Source: Lingula anatina
Lineage: Eukaryota > Brachiopoda > Lingulata > Lingulida > Lingulidae
NCBI RefSeq assembly: GCF_001039355.2
Contig: NW_019775602.1
Location: forward strand, 866,180-891,976
Direction of reading: 5' to 3'
DNA length: 25,797 bases
The notes under the pieces are model-generated. The model made no database searches. It was not told where the DNA came from and saw nothing but the letters and a program-made list of their open reading frames with translations. The position numbers and the translations under genes are program-made. Positions 10,693 through 18,689 of the stretch are shown here, piece after piece; position 1 is the first letter of the stretch, and the number at the start of each line of letters is the position of its first letter.

Positions 10693-11030
10693 AGATTACC
10701 ACCGAGAATAGAGGAATGGATGATGGACTTACAAGATGTTGACTATGAAGTGGTATATGAGCCAGGAAAGAATGATGCAGACTCTATTGATTGTCTCTCC
10801 AGACACCCACGGCCACAAACGGGTGGTGATAGTACAGAGAGGAGGATCAGAAAATGCAGTAGTTCTTGATGAGATAGCTTGGGAAACCCTCACTGACCCA
10901 ACACTAATCAAACTTGGAGAGAGAATCTCAGCAGGAGATTGGAATCTATACAGTAAAGATGAGGACATTGAACCATACTGGCACATGAGAGAAGAATTTA
11001 GTATATTTGAAGGACTCATTTACAGAATCG
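10693..11030 (+). pseudogene. Ty3/gypsy pol fragment (RNase H end and linker), frameshifted
   Basis: The frame starting at 10693 reads through the C-terminal end of a gypsy RNase H. Diagnostic strings are EWMMDLQDVDYEVVYEPGK and DCLSRHP, the usual YEPGKxNxAD-LSRHP signature. That frame closes at TGA 10867. The next frame, from about 10826, continues with the RNase H-integrase linker (AVVLDEIAWETL, LGERISAGDWNLY, EEFSIFEGLIYR), so there is a one-base frameshift between 10826 and 10867. Coding ends at about 11030, where the satellite array begins; reverse transcriptase and integrase are missing. The join at 10693 to the leader marks a large internal deletion. Retroelement pseudogene, not functional. 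Confidence 0.82.
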
Positions 11031-11463
11031 CTGTCCTGAAAAAAAAAAGTAATCTGATATAATTTATGTTTAATCAGGATGAAGGCGGATCGCTGTCCTA
11101 AAAAAAAGTAATCTGAGCATAATTTATATATATTTAATCAGGATGAAGGGGGATCGCTGTCCTGAAAAAAAAAAGTAATCTGAGATAATTTCTATTTAAT
11201 CAGGATGAAGGCGGATCGCTGTCCTAAAAAAAATAATCTGAGCATAATTTATATATATTTAATCAGGATGAAGGCGGATCGCTGTCCTGAAAAAAAAAAG
11301 TAATCTGAGATAATTTCTATGTAATCAGGATGAAGGTGGATTGCTGTCCTGAAAAAAAAGTAATCTGAGATAATTTCTATGTAATCAGGATGAAGGTGGA
11401 TTGCTGTCCTGAAAAAAAAGTAATCTGAGATAATTTCTATGTAATCAGGATGAAGGTGGATTG
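11031..11463. repeat. 60-64-bp tandem satellite, 7 copies
   Basis: Units begin ctgtcctgaaaaaa, continue agtaatctgag and taatcaggatgaaggcgg. Starts are at 11031, 11093, 11157, 11219, 11282, 11344 and 11404. Two variants alternate in the first five units (gataatttctat and gcataatttatatatat). The last three are nearly identical, all with gtaatcaggatgaaggtgg. The array replaces the integrase region of the gypsy element and abuts the truncated 3' LTR. Confidence 0.92.
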
Positions 11464-11559
11464 CTTGACCGGGGCCACCACCTGGTGGATGACGTGGTAA
11501 TGGGAATGAGTGTGAAAGAAGCACATGGCGAGTGAGATCCATGGCACTTGGTCATAACA
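11464..11559 (+). repeat. truncated gypsy 3' LTR
   Basis: Starts at cttgacc and ends gtcataaca, matching the last 96 bases of the 132-bp LTR with about ten differences. It is followed by GATGA, the second target-site copy. Confidence 0.75.
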
Positions 11560-11564
11560 GATGA

Positions 11565-12167
11565 TATGTATTGGACCCAAGGTGGAGCAGTGGTCATAAC
11601 CCACCGTCACCCATCACCATGCCAAAAATGCTTCCTTGCAGGTAGTGCACAAAATTATTGCTTGGTTTTGTTTTAGTAGTTGTGTTATAATAGTCTTTTA
11701 TACTTCCCGTGTAGATCAACAAACCAGTTATCATACTTTGTGCTTCCTTTCAATTGAAATAAATTTCTTCACTTCTCTTATGTTACTCCTCACAAAATGT
11801 ACTTTTACAAGGCACATTCAACTGATATGCTTATCCAAGATTATTACAGCCATTGTTTATGGGCAATTTGTGTGCAAATTTCTCTTGAAAATCCCAGAAG
11901 ATTTGGCAGAGTTCTGTTTATTTTACTTTGATCAGTTTAAGATTGTGACAGTTGTACCAGTCACAATTGTGCCAAGCAGCCTCTAAAAGACATTTTAAAC
12001 TTGTCTCTGTTCAGTCACCATAACTGTGATGTCTGTCATATTTAGTGGATATTAGGCAGAATATTGTAAGTTAAGTATTCTGCTGGCTCTTGTAGACTGT
12101 CAGGGTTCTGTCTTTTTTTTAAGATAATTTATGTCACTTCATATAATCTTTTGTCTCTTTTTTCCAG
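11565..12167. other. non-coding, no identifiable feature
   Basis: Unique AT-rich sequence. A 116-codon frame (11636-11986) has no ATG start, is rich in Leu/Ile/Phe/Val as random AT-rich DNA would give, and matches nothing I recognise. The stretch ends with a strong pyrimidine tract and AG at 12166-12167. Confidence 0.6.
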
Positions 12168-12346
12168 CTCCAGTCTCCATACAGCATGGTGTCTTCTAGG
12201 TGAACAGACTTACCTGGCTGGCCATGGGGGGATGTTCTATATGAAGCAGACACAAAAAGGCAGCAACAGGAACATCTACATCTCACCCAGTTGTGCAAGA
12301 CACGTGATGAATGGACAGCCAGAGACAGGACAGCCATTGTAAACAG
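12168..12346 (+). other. exon-like segment, unknown
   Basis: 179 bases between a strong acceptor (gtctcttttttccag) and a consensus donor (cag then gtgact at 12347). Two frames close early. The third is open for 57 codons to TAA at 12339-12341 and includes GEQTYLAGHGGMFYMKQTQK. It may be a terminal coding exon, part of a non-coding transcript, or chance. An AATAAA lies at about 12405. Confidence 0.25.
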
Positions 12347-12769
12347 GTGACTGGACCTCTTGCTGATATATAGCAGACAAAATCTATGGTTGTTTTTTTA
12401 TGCAAATAAAGATAGGTAATTTGTTTCCTCTCTTTCCTTTGTGTAAAGACACAAACACCAATTGTTACATTTTTGGGGGAAGGGGTAGGGGTAAAATAAT
12501 TATTTCAATGTGGAAAGCATGGATTATTATGAATAAAGTTTAAGTGTCACTGCTTTAATTTTAATGTAAATTTAATTTTTATATTCATCAAGTGCTTTAT
12601 TAATCACACCTGTCATTTGTTAAGAATTTGAACCAATTCATCTTGTATACACAAAACGCATATAAAATGAATAATTATATTTTATTTTGATCACCATTAC
12701 ATACGAGCAGTATCAAGATATAAATATCAAGTATGTTGATGCAAAAATGATTATGTGCATCTTACAAAA

Positions 12770-12957
12770 ACACACACACACACACACACACACAGGGGCG
12801 GATCCAGAGATATATTCTGACAGTCTTCCAAATTATCTTTGTTGATCCATCTTCCATTTTTGACCGTCTTCTGACAGAAAACATTAGATGGCTGACAATG
12901 TTAACTTGAAAATCTGACCGTCTTCCAGAAGACCCAGAAGACGGCCTAAATCCGCCC

Positions 12958-12996
<39 letters not shown>
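12770..12996. repeat. (CA)n microsatellite interrupted by a MITE
   Basis: CA dinucleotide runs at 12770-12792 and 12961-12996 were one tract before a 168-bp element entered between them. Confidence 0.9.
12793..12960. mobile_element. hAT-type MITE, 168 bp
   Basis: The ends are inverted: CAGGGGCGGATCCAG at left, and the complement of the right end reads CAGGGGCGGATTTAG (13 of 15 identical). CAGGGGCGGAT is a typical hAT terminus. Both flanks are CA repeat, so an 8-bp CACACACA target duplication is consistent but cannot be proved. The interior has repeated gaccgtcttc words and no coding. Its autonomous relative is not in this window. Confidence 0.78.
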
Positions 12997-12998
<2 letters not shown>

Positions 12999-13101
12999 AA
13001 TAATGTATCATTAGATGGTTCCTAATAATAATTTGCACTATATTATAGAAGTGATCCAGTTGCATTGCAAACAGTTACTTTCATTTCGTTTATGTTTTTA
13101 G

Positions 13102-13278
13102 CAAATACACTTCTGGAATTGTGTAAAGAACTGCTGGCAGACCAAGAGGTCAATTTCATATTGAGTGAGAGAGAATGCTGCCAGAACCACCAAGAACAAG
13201 ACTCCCAAAGATGACATGCAGATCCTGTGGAGCCAGTTATATGGAACAGTACAATTGTACAACAAATGTGGGTTCCAG
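13102..13278 (+). other. exon-like segment, unknown
   Basis: 177 bases between an acceptor (ttatgtttttag) and a donor (cag then gtaaca). One frame gives NTLLELCKELLADQEVNF before TGA. Another, from about 13164, gives MTCRSCGASYMEQYNCTT. No frame is open throughout, so a single coding exon is not supported. It may be spliced non-coding RNA or a decayed exon. Confidence 0.2.
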
Positions 13279-13343
13279 GTAACACAAAAAATCCATTTCC
13301 CCCAAATGCATGGAAACTATAGAGGCAGGGTATATAAAGCAAG

Positions 13344-13613
13344 GAGATTGTGTTAGACAATACTCTATCACTGAAGACAAATAGACACAATGGAAATGCT
13401 TGAAAGTGAATTGCTATTTCAGCTCAGTTGTGATGTGTTATGATAATTTCCCCATATACATGGACATTATTACAGTACTAGTAGAGGTAGCATGTATGCG
13501 AGATTGTGGTAGACAATAAGCTATCACTGAACAGAAAAAGACGTCATTGAAAATGTTTTAATGTGAATACATATATTTCAGTGCAGATATGATGTGCTAT
13601 AAATAATCTCTGT
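13344..13613. repeat. diverged tandem pair (~115 bp, offset ~156 bp)
   Basis: Segments starting gagattgtgttagacaatac (13344) and gagattgtggtagacaataa (13500) align for about 115 bases, through ctatcactga, aatgtgaat/aagtgaat, tatttcag and gatgtg. An old local duplication of unknown nature. Confidence 0.6.
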
Positions 13614-14020
13614 TATTATGAGGTCATTAAGTTGCATAATGCAATTTTTATGACATTTATTATATACAGACACTTTCAGTCTGTCTATATTCTGATCACT
13701 GTGTCTGTCCAGTGTCATTGCCATAGTCAGAACTTTGTGACACATCTGTTGTTTACCCTATTACTGAAAAACTGTAGAAAATCATCATGATTGGATTATT
13801 TAATGATATTGCTTTGTTATCTTAAGCATTTTGGATATGATGCTGCAATATGTCCTGAGTATTTCAAATTGATGTAGCAATGTAGATATGTTTGTGTATT
13901 TTTGTCCGTCTTTGTTTCTGATTCTGATATTTGTTTTAATTACTAAATATGTTGTCATTTTGTGAATTTATGAAATTATTATAAGTTTATTGTTAAATGA
14001 TTTGTCAAGTGCATGACAGA

Positions 14021-14270
14021 GTCAGAAGGTTCATTGGTCTGATAGTTTGAAGATGCAAAGATCCAATGGTTCAAAAGGTTTTATAATAGTCAGAAGGTTC
14101 ATTGGTCTGATAGTTTGATGATGCCAAGATCCAATGGTTCAAAAGGTTTTATAATAGTCAGAAGGTTCATTGGTCTGATAGTTTGAAGATGTAAATGTCC
14201 AGCTGTTCCAAAGGTGTGCTAGTCAGAAGGTTCACTTGCATGAGGTTTCATTGGTTCAGAGGTTGTAAAG
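14021..14270. repeat. 68-bp minisatellite, 3 to 4 copies
   Basis: gtcagaaggttcattggtct starts at 14021, 14089 and 14157, and a degraded copy begins at 14222. The unit also contains gatccaatggttcaaaaggt. Confidence 0.9.
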
Positions 14271-15216
14271 TCCCAAATTATGAATGGTATATAGTGTAAT
14301 GTAGCAATGATAATATCTGTGGAGGGCGATAATATATTTAATGACTTTTCATGACTCTATACTGCCCCAGCTTTGGGCAGGTTTTACTTAATCTGTAATT
14401 TTCATTGTTTTTGAGCACACATATTTAGTTTTATGGGCTAATTGTCTGCTGCTGTAATGATAAAGACTGATTTCAACACACACAAGCTAAAAACAGTAAT
14501 TCCTTTCAGTGAAGTATTTTATTTGCCTGAGTTACGTGACATACTTAATGAAAACTAAACAAAACAAAACAAATCAAAACCTTCAAACAACTGTGAAGTT
14601 CTTGACAAGATATCTTTATCTGTCAGTGTATTGCATGCCATTATCTTTAAGGCCCCATCCAAACAATTTCGACGTAAGTTAATTATATTCTCAGCAACAT
14701 TTTTTCCCCCTTGGGCCATTATCTCCTCTCATCTTTATGCCCCCACACCGTGTACTTCCCGTATCTAAATTTCCCCAACCAATATTTCGCCGCACGTCAA
14801 GATTCACTTCGGTTAAAATTTGGTAATTGTGAAATTATATAATAGGCCCTATTAGTTAAATTTTATGCCCCTATTAATTTTTTACCCAAGGACCAAAATA
14901 AACCCGCAGAACCCAAAAATAGAGGGAAAACAAATACTGAAATAATGCTGATGCATAACGTAATTAGAAAACCAAAATTAAGGAATTAAAACACGTCAAA
15001 TCCTGGCCTTTTATTAATTTCAAACAAGAACGTTGTATCTTGCAAAAATAAATGTGATTTGCCTAAACTTCTTTATAGAGCGATATTTACACAAGTAATG
15101 CTTTGGGAGTCATATCTTGTCTATATTACTATACATTTTCTTCAAATCTGCCTTGTGCATAACTATTACGCCTGGGTATAAGTATGATCATAAATATTGT
15201 CTTTTACAAAAAGTCC
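14271..15216. other. non-coding, AT-rich
   Basis: No coding frame, tRNA or clear repeat recognised. A short low-complexity run (aaacaaaacaaaacaaatc) lies at about 14554. The right part may be 3' flank of the pogo-like pseudogene, but I could not define its terminal repeat. Confidence 0.55.
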
Positions 15217-15774
15217 TTACAAGAATTGTTGCAATCCGTGATGTCTTATGGGGAAAAAACCCATGAACTCCTCTCCATCGCTGTCGCTGTCTAGCATGGG
15301 TACGTTGCTCTCCGGCACTGAAATACCACTGTCTCCCCTTAATGACCCCAAGATGCCAGTAACAGAGAGAGACTTCTGGATCATGGTTGTGGGGACATTG
15401 TCCCAGGCAGCCTTGATCCAGTCAACTATCTCTTGTTTACTGGCAGTCTTCAGCTGGTCGATGTGTCCTTTCGTAGCTGGGACATCGCCACGCATCCTCT
15501 CAGACCACAGTCTCCTAAGAAGGCCTTTGAACGGCTTGTTCAAAGACACATCTAGGGACTGGGCCTTTGAGGTGCATCCTCCTGGGATAATTGCTGGCTT
15601 TGCTGCTACTTGCTGCAGTGCACGTGCCACCCTCTCAGTGGGAGAGAAAGCATCCATAAGGATTTCAAGATTTTGGCCACCCATTCCAGCATGAGGTCTT
15701 CCGTCATCCAGGCTGTAGGGTTGGCCGTTATCAACTAACCCTCTGGCCCCTCCACCACTGGATTTCTCTTGCCT
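15217..15774 (-). pseudogene. pogo/Tigger-like DDE transposase, C-terminal part
   Basis: On minus, a possible acceptor (tatttcag) precedes coding from 15774. It reads RNPVVEGPEG, a TAG, then LITANPTAWMTEDLMLEWV, the conserved GWMxEDLMxxW block of DDE_1 (pogo/Tigger/Jerky) transposases. A frameshift and internal deletion join this to ILMDAFSPTERVARALQ, where D is the probable second catalytic aspartate but the usual RGH after it is missing. Then come IIPGGCTSKAQSLDVSLNKP and FKGLLRRLWSERM, the diagnostic pogo motif, and an acidic tail with MLDSDSDGEEFMGFF, ending at a stop at 15217-15219. One stop, one frameshift and one deletion make it inactive. Continues upstream at 16126-16440 and 18355-18444. 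Confidence 0.85.
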
Positions 15775-16125
15775 GAAATAATGAAAGAACGATTTGAATA
15801 GTGATATTTATAGCTTAACTTCGTTACTGGCAGAAATGCACATTCACTTTCAGGCTGAAAGAAAATTGCAAAAAGATGTGAACTTTTTTTAATGCAGGTA
15901 AAGTGTAACTTAGAAACATGTAGATATTTATAACAGTCACTAATTGCTGGTGGAAGTAAATTAGCTGTAGATTTAAACAAGAACCTTGCACAATTGTGCT
16001 CGCAAATCATATAACTATATATCTAATTGTTGTAATGTCTCTGCAAAAATAATCATTTACCAGTCATAAGTATTAACTATACATCTTTCAACATAAAACA
16101 GTTTGTTAATTACCTTTAAATATTA

Positions 16126-16440
16126 TCATACTAGGCAATTTACCATAGTCTCACATCGGAGATCATCCTTCTCATCCTTCTCTCCTGTCTTGTTTATAGT
16201 CTTTGCCTGCAGCAAGTCAAACACCATTGGGACTTCATCCATGTTTATGATGAAGCAGTCTTCGAATTCTGACTCCTCTTGAACTTCCCCCATTTGCTGA
16301 TGAAATACACCCAATCATTCCTGCAGATTGGCTGGAAGACACTGACTCACAGTAGCCGTAGAGTGTATTGACAGAAGGTTTCTTTGCATGAACCGCCCAT
16401 CCTCTTGACACTTTGAAGTCGATCCCTTTAGAGGCTGCCA
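16126..16440 (-). pseudogene. pogo/Tigger-like transposase, HTH end and first catalytic Asp
   Basis: Reading down from 16440: ALAASKGIDFKVSRGW, the end of the CENP-B-type HTH (DFkxSrGW motif). A small frameshift follows, then MQRNLLSIHSTATVSQCLPA, a TGA after NLQE, and GVFHQQMGEVQEESEFEDC. Next is IINMDEVPMVFDLLQAKT, the NMDExP block holding the first catalytic aspartate. Shortly after KTGEK the frame departs from the family near a possible donor (atg then gtaaat), and the conserved HEK/TVVLA region is absent. The segment joins 18355-18444 in frame when the element at 16445-18350 is removed. Confidence 0.83.
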
Positions 16441-16444
16441 GGGC

Positions 16445-16721
16445 ATAGGGACAGTTGGGCTGACGTCACGCGCCTTAGCAACCGGCATCTGGGGTAAAAC
16501 AAATCGGGCAACATGGCGGATTGCATTGACTTCTATGTAAAAGTTGGCAGACTTTGTCCGAAGATATCATACTTCACAGTGCCTGACCACTTGTGTCAGT
16601 AAGGATGAGTTGTTTACCTGGTCGATTTCTTTTACAGGCCTTTGTTATTAGCCGCTGCACACCTGGTTAAGAGATAAAATCGGCCTTAACATAACTGCTG
16701 ATCGTTATCTGTGATCGGGAA
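16445..16721 (+). repeat. left terminal inverted repeat
   Basis: Pairs with 18072-18350. Contains TGACGTCA (16460-16467), ccttagcaaccggcatctgg, the short frame at 16513, and ctggttaagagataaaatcg near the inner end. Confidence 0.88.
16513..16602 (+). CDS. short conserved frame in the left inverted repeat
   Basis: ATG in caacATGGCGGA opens a 29-codon frame (MADCIDFY, then VGRLCPKISYFTVPDHLCQ) ending at TAA. The mirror copy at 18191-18280 has the same frame with two amino-acid changes and the same stop position, and third-position changes elsewhere. A gtaagg donor-like site overlaps the stop, so it may be the first exon of a lost transposase. Equally it could be shared sequence without coding function. 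Confidence 0.3.
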   Translation: MADCIDFYVKVGRLCPKISYFTVPDHLCQ

Positions 16722-18071
16722 GTTTACAGCAGAAGATTTTGCAAAGGCAGTGCTTGACCTTTGTGTCTGGCGGGTTGAATCATTTACCTGGACTATTGAG
16801 TTAGCAAGCCTTTGTAATAAGCTACTGTTTAACTTGTTACGGGATAAATTGGTCTTAAATGCATACGCAAATGTCCAGCCTAACTATATACATGTACATA
16901 AGTTGGTGATATAGGAATGGCTTCTTAGAACGTGAATCGTGAGAAAGGCCTGGAAAAAGTGCAACACTGAGAAGTTATTAGAATAAGATTTCTACAAATT
17001 GTGATTAAATCACCTGCTGCTGCAATATCCAGTGGAACGGGATAGGGGCAATGTCATCGCGGTCCCATGGCTTCTTTGGTCCGTATATAGTACATGTACA
17101 TGGAAGGACAGTATAAACAGTTGCTTGCTAACGTTTTGGAAGAGAAGACACGTGGTGTTACCTGTATTAAGTTTTGCAGCTATGAGTCTTTGAGTGTTTA
17201 CAATCTTAGTGTGCATTTTATGGTACGAAAATTGGCGAAATATCATGGAAAACAGAATTAAGATTAAAATGAATAGCAGACACGGTAATAAAGCTGTATG
17301 TTATTTTACCAGTTAAGGTTGCTTTATTTATGACAACTTTTTTATATTTTACTTGAATACTTAAAGATTTAGACATTAACTCACAGGTTTGTCAATATAT
17401 TGACGTTTATATTTTTTTCTTGTCTTTATAAAGCCCTCAATGAACTTACAACAAAAGAGTCCGACGTTATAGTCCATTAATTTTAACTAAAAGAATTTAT
17501 ATACCGTCACACACGCCAACACAAGATGCAATTTCAATTCCTTGTAAATACTACTTATTTATTCATGTAACAAATGACAAACATAAATTCCAAACAAGGT
17601 ACAATGACTTTCTCCTTATCTATAATAAAATGAACTATACACACATACACAATTTTCGGAGTGCATGTATAGCTATGTCCAAATTTTGTTTCGATCAACA
17701 ATCCCGTCTTTAGTCACGTTTGCACGACCTATAGCCTGCAACAGTCGTTTACTTTTCCGTTGATCTTTGAAATTTAACAAATACCATAAGATTTTATTAA
17801 TGTGTTGGTAGTGTCACCTGGTGCACAGCAAGCTTCCACCATTTCACTTTTGTATGCGTGCTTGAGAGTTAAACGGTACCGGTTCAATTCAGTAAGATTG
17901 AAAATCTACCCGTCATATGTGTCAGCAATATGCAACGTCAACAGTTATTAGTACAATTGAAACCTTCCTTGATATTATCAGTTGCTTCCATATGGTTTTC
18001 TTTTCAAAGAGATGTGAATAATATGGTAAAAAAGGTAAGCAAATGAGTCTTTGCAGTCTACCACTGTTAGA

Positions 18072-18350
18072 TTCCCGATCACAGATAACGATCGGCAGTT
18101 AAGTTAAGGCCGATTTTATCTCTTAACCAGGTGTGCAGCGGCTAATTACAAAAGCCTGTAATGGAAATCAACCAGGTAAATAACTCAACTTCACTGACAC
18201 AAGTGGTCAGGAACTGTGAAGTATGATATCTTTGGACAAAGTCTGCCAACTTTTTCATAGAAGTCAATGCGATCCGCCATGTTGCCCGATTTGTTTTACC
18301 CCAGATGCCGGTTGCTAAGGTAAAGTGCCCGGATGACCGACTGTCCCTAT
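18072..18350 (-). repeat. right terminal inverted repeat
   Basis: Complement of 16445-16721, with about one difference per 15 bases and a divergent patch just inside the terminus, where the TGACGTCA of the left copy is not conserved. Confidence 0.88.
18191..18280 (-). CDS. short conserved frame in the right inverted repeat
   Basis: Mirror of the frame at 16513-16602. Starts MADRIDFYEKVGRLC and ends DHLCQ before TGA. Differences from the left copy are Cys4 to Arg and Val9 to Glu, plus silent changes in Pro and Val codons. Confidence 0.3.
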   Translation of the reverse strand: MADRIDFYEKVGRLCPKISYFTVPDHLCQ

Positions 18351-18354
18351 GGGC

Positions 18355-18444
18355 CTGACTACATAAAGTTTCCACGTAAACTGGCAGTTGCAAATCTCTT
18401 TGACCCAAAACCCAGGCAAGAATATTGTCCTCATATTCCTTGCC
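18355..18444 (-). pseudogene. pogo/Tigger-like transposase, N-terminal piece of the CENP-B HTH
   Basis: From 18444, after an acceptor-like atgtctttag, the minus strand reads GKEYEDNILAWVLGQRDLQL and PVYVETLCSQA. This matches the start of the CENP-B-type HTH (LxxWVxxQRxxxLPV) and runs directly into ALAASKGIDFK at 16440 once the intervening element is removed. The first HTH (Psq-type) and the initiator are not found upstream, where the YqaJ-like pseudogene ends within about 250 bases. Part of the same broken gene as 15217-16440. Confidence 0.8.
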
Positions 18445-18689
18445 CTAAAGACATTTCACTCAAATAAGTGCAGGGGGTAGATTTTTCAATTTCAAACTTA
18501 GTGAAACAGTTTGTGACTCAGATTTTACTTTACTGTATACCGTACTTAAGAGTCCTTAGTAAGTTTACCCAAAACAATTTTGAAAGTTTCAGTTTTTTAT
18601 CATTGAATTGATGAGCACTTATTAAATACCTGGGAAGGGGTGTGATATTGATTTTTACAGAAACGGGTTTTGGGTCCACTTGCCCGGTT

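Larger units (their letters stand above)
5431..10693 (+). repeat. large direct duplication, unit B (split by Helentron)
   Basis: Second copy of unit A. Homology starts at atatcattt (5431, matching 2320), runs to 7776, is broken by an inserted element, resumes at 10093 and ends at 10693 (matching 5249). Differences from unit A include a long C run (6169-6188, against a short run near 3063), a longer (GA)n tract (7055-7088) and small indels such as the missing gtat in tgatgtcattgg. The gypsy element continues past 10693. The Helentron-like insertion is absent from unit A, so it came after the duplication or was present on only one haplotype. Confidence 0.9.
10488..11559 (+). mobile_element. Ty3/gypsy retrotransposon remnant with 5-bp target duplication
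   Basis: Parts in order: 5' LTR (10488-10619), tRNA-Ser primer-binding site, a short leader with a gag-like ATG at 10651, an abrupt join at 10693 to RNase H/linker coding, a ~62-bp satellite array (11031-11463), and the last 96 bases of the 3' LTR (11464-11559). GATGA flanks the element at 10483-10487 and 11560-11564, so both ends belong to one insertion although most of gag, protease, reverse transcriptase and all of integrase are gone. The LTR, primer site and leader are shared with unit A, so the insertion preceded the duplication. Confidence 0.78.
16445..18350. mobile_element. 1.9-kb DNA transposon with ~277-bp terminal inverted repeats
   Basis: Termini ATAGGGACAG (16445) and CTGTCCCTAT (to 18350) are perfect inverses, flanked by GGGC on both sides (16441-16444, 18351-18354). 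The inverted repeats run to about 16721 and 18072 and are highly similar except for a ~25-base subterminal patch. Deleting the element plus one GGGC makes the interrupted pogo transposase read CSQALAASKGIDFK in frame, which confirms both the boundaries and the 4-bp target duplication. The ~1.35-kb interior has no transposase frame I can recognise. Long inverted repeats with 4-bp duplications occur in several superfamilies, and I do not assign one. Confidence 0.85.

Noticed and set aside
8590-11463. CRISPR-like array
   Set aside because: The repeats are contiguous tandem units with no unique spacers, in a eukaryotic context.
11636-11986. 116-codon plus-strand frame
   Set aside because: No ATG start, composition typical of AT-rich non-coding DNA, no domain or splice context.
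12762-12995. Cys/Val repeat frame on minus
   Set aside because: Translation of the (CA)n tract and the hAT-type MITE.
15248-15694. 148-codon plus-strand frame
   Set aside because: Antisense shadow of the pogo-like transposase, whose motifs are all on minus.
16445-18350. TA-duplicating Tc1/mariner reading (TA-GGGACAG...CTGTCCC-TA)
   Set aside because: Removing the element with a TA duplication leaves the pogo frame broken; removing it with GGGC restores it.
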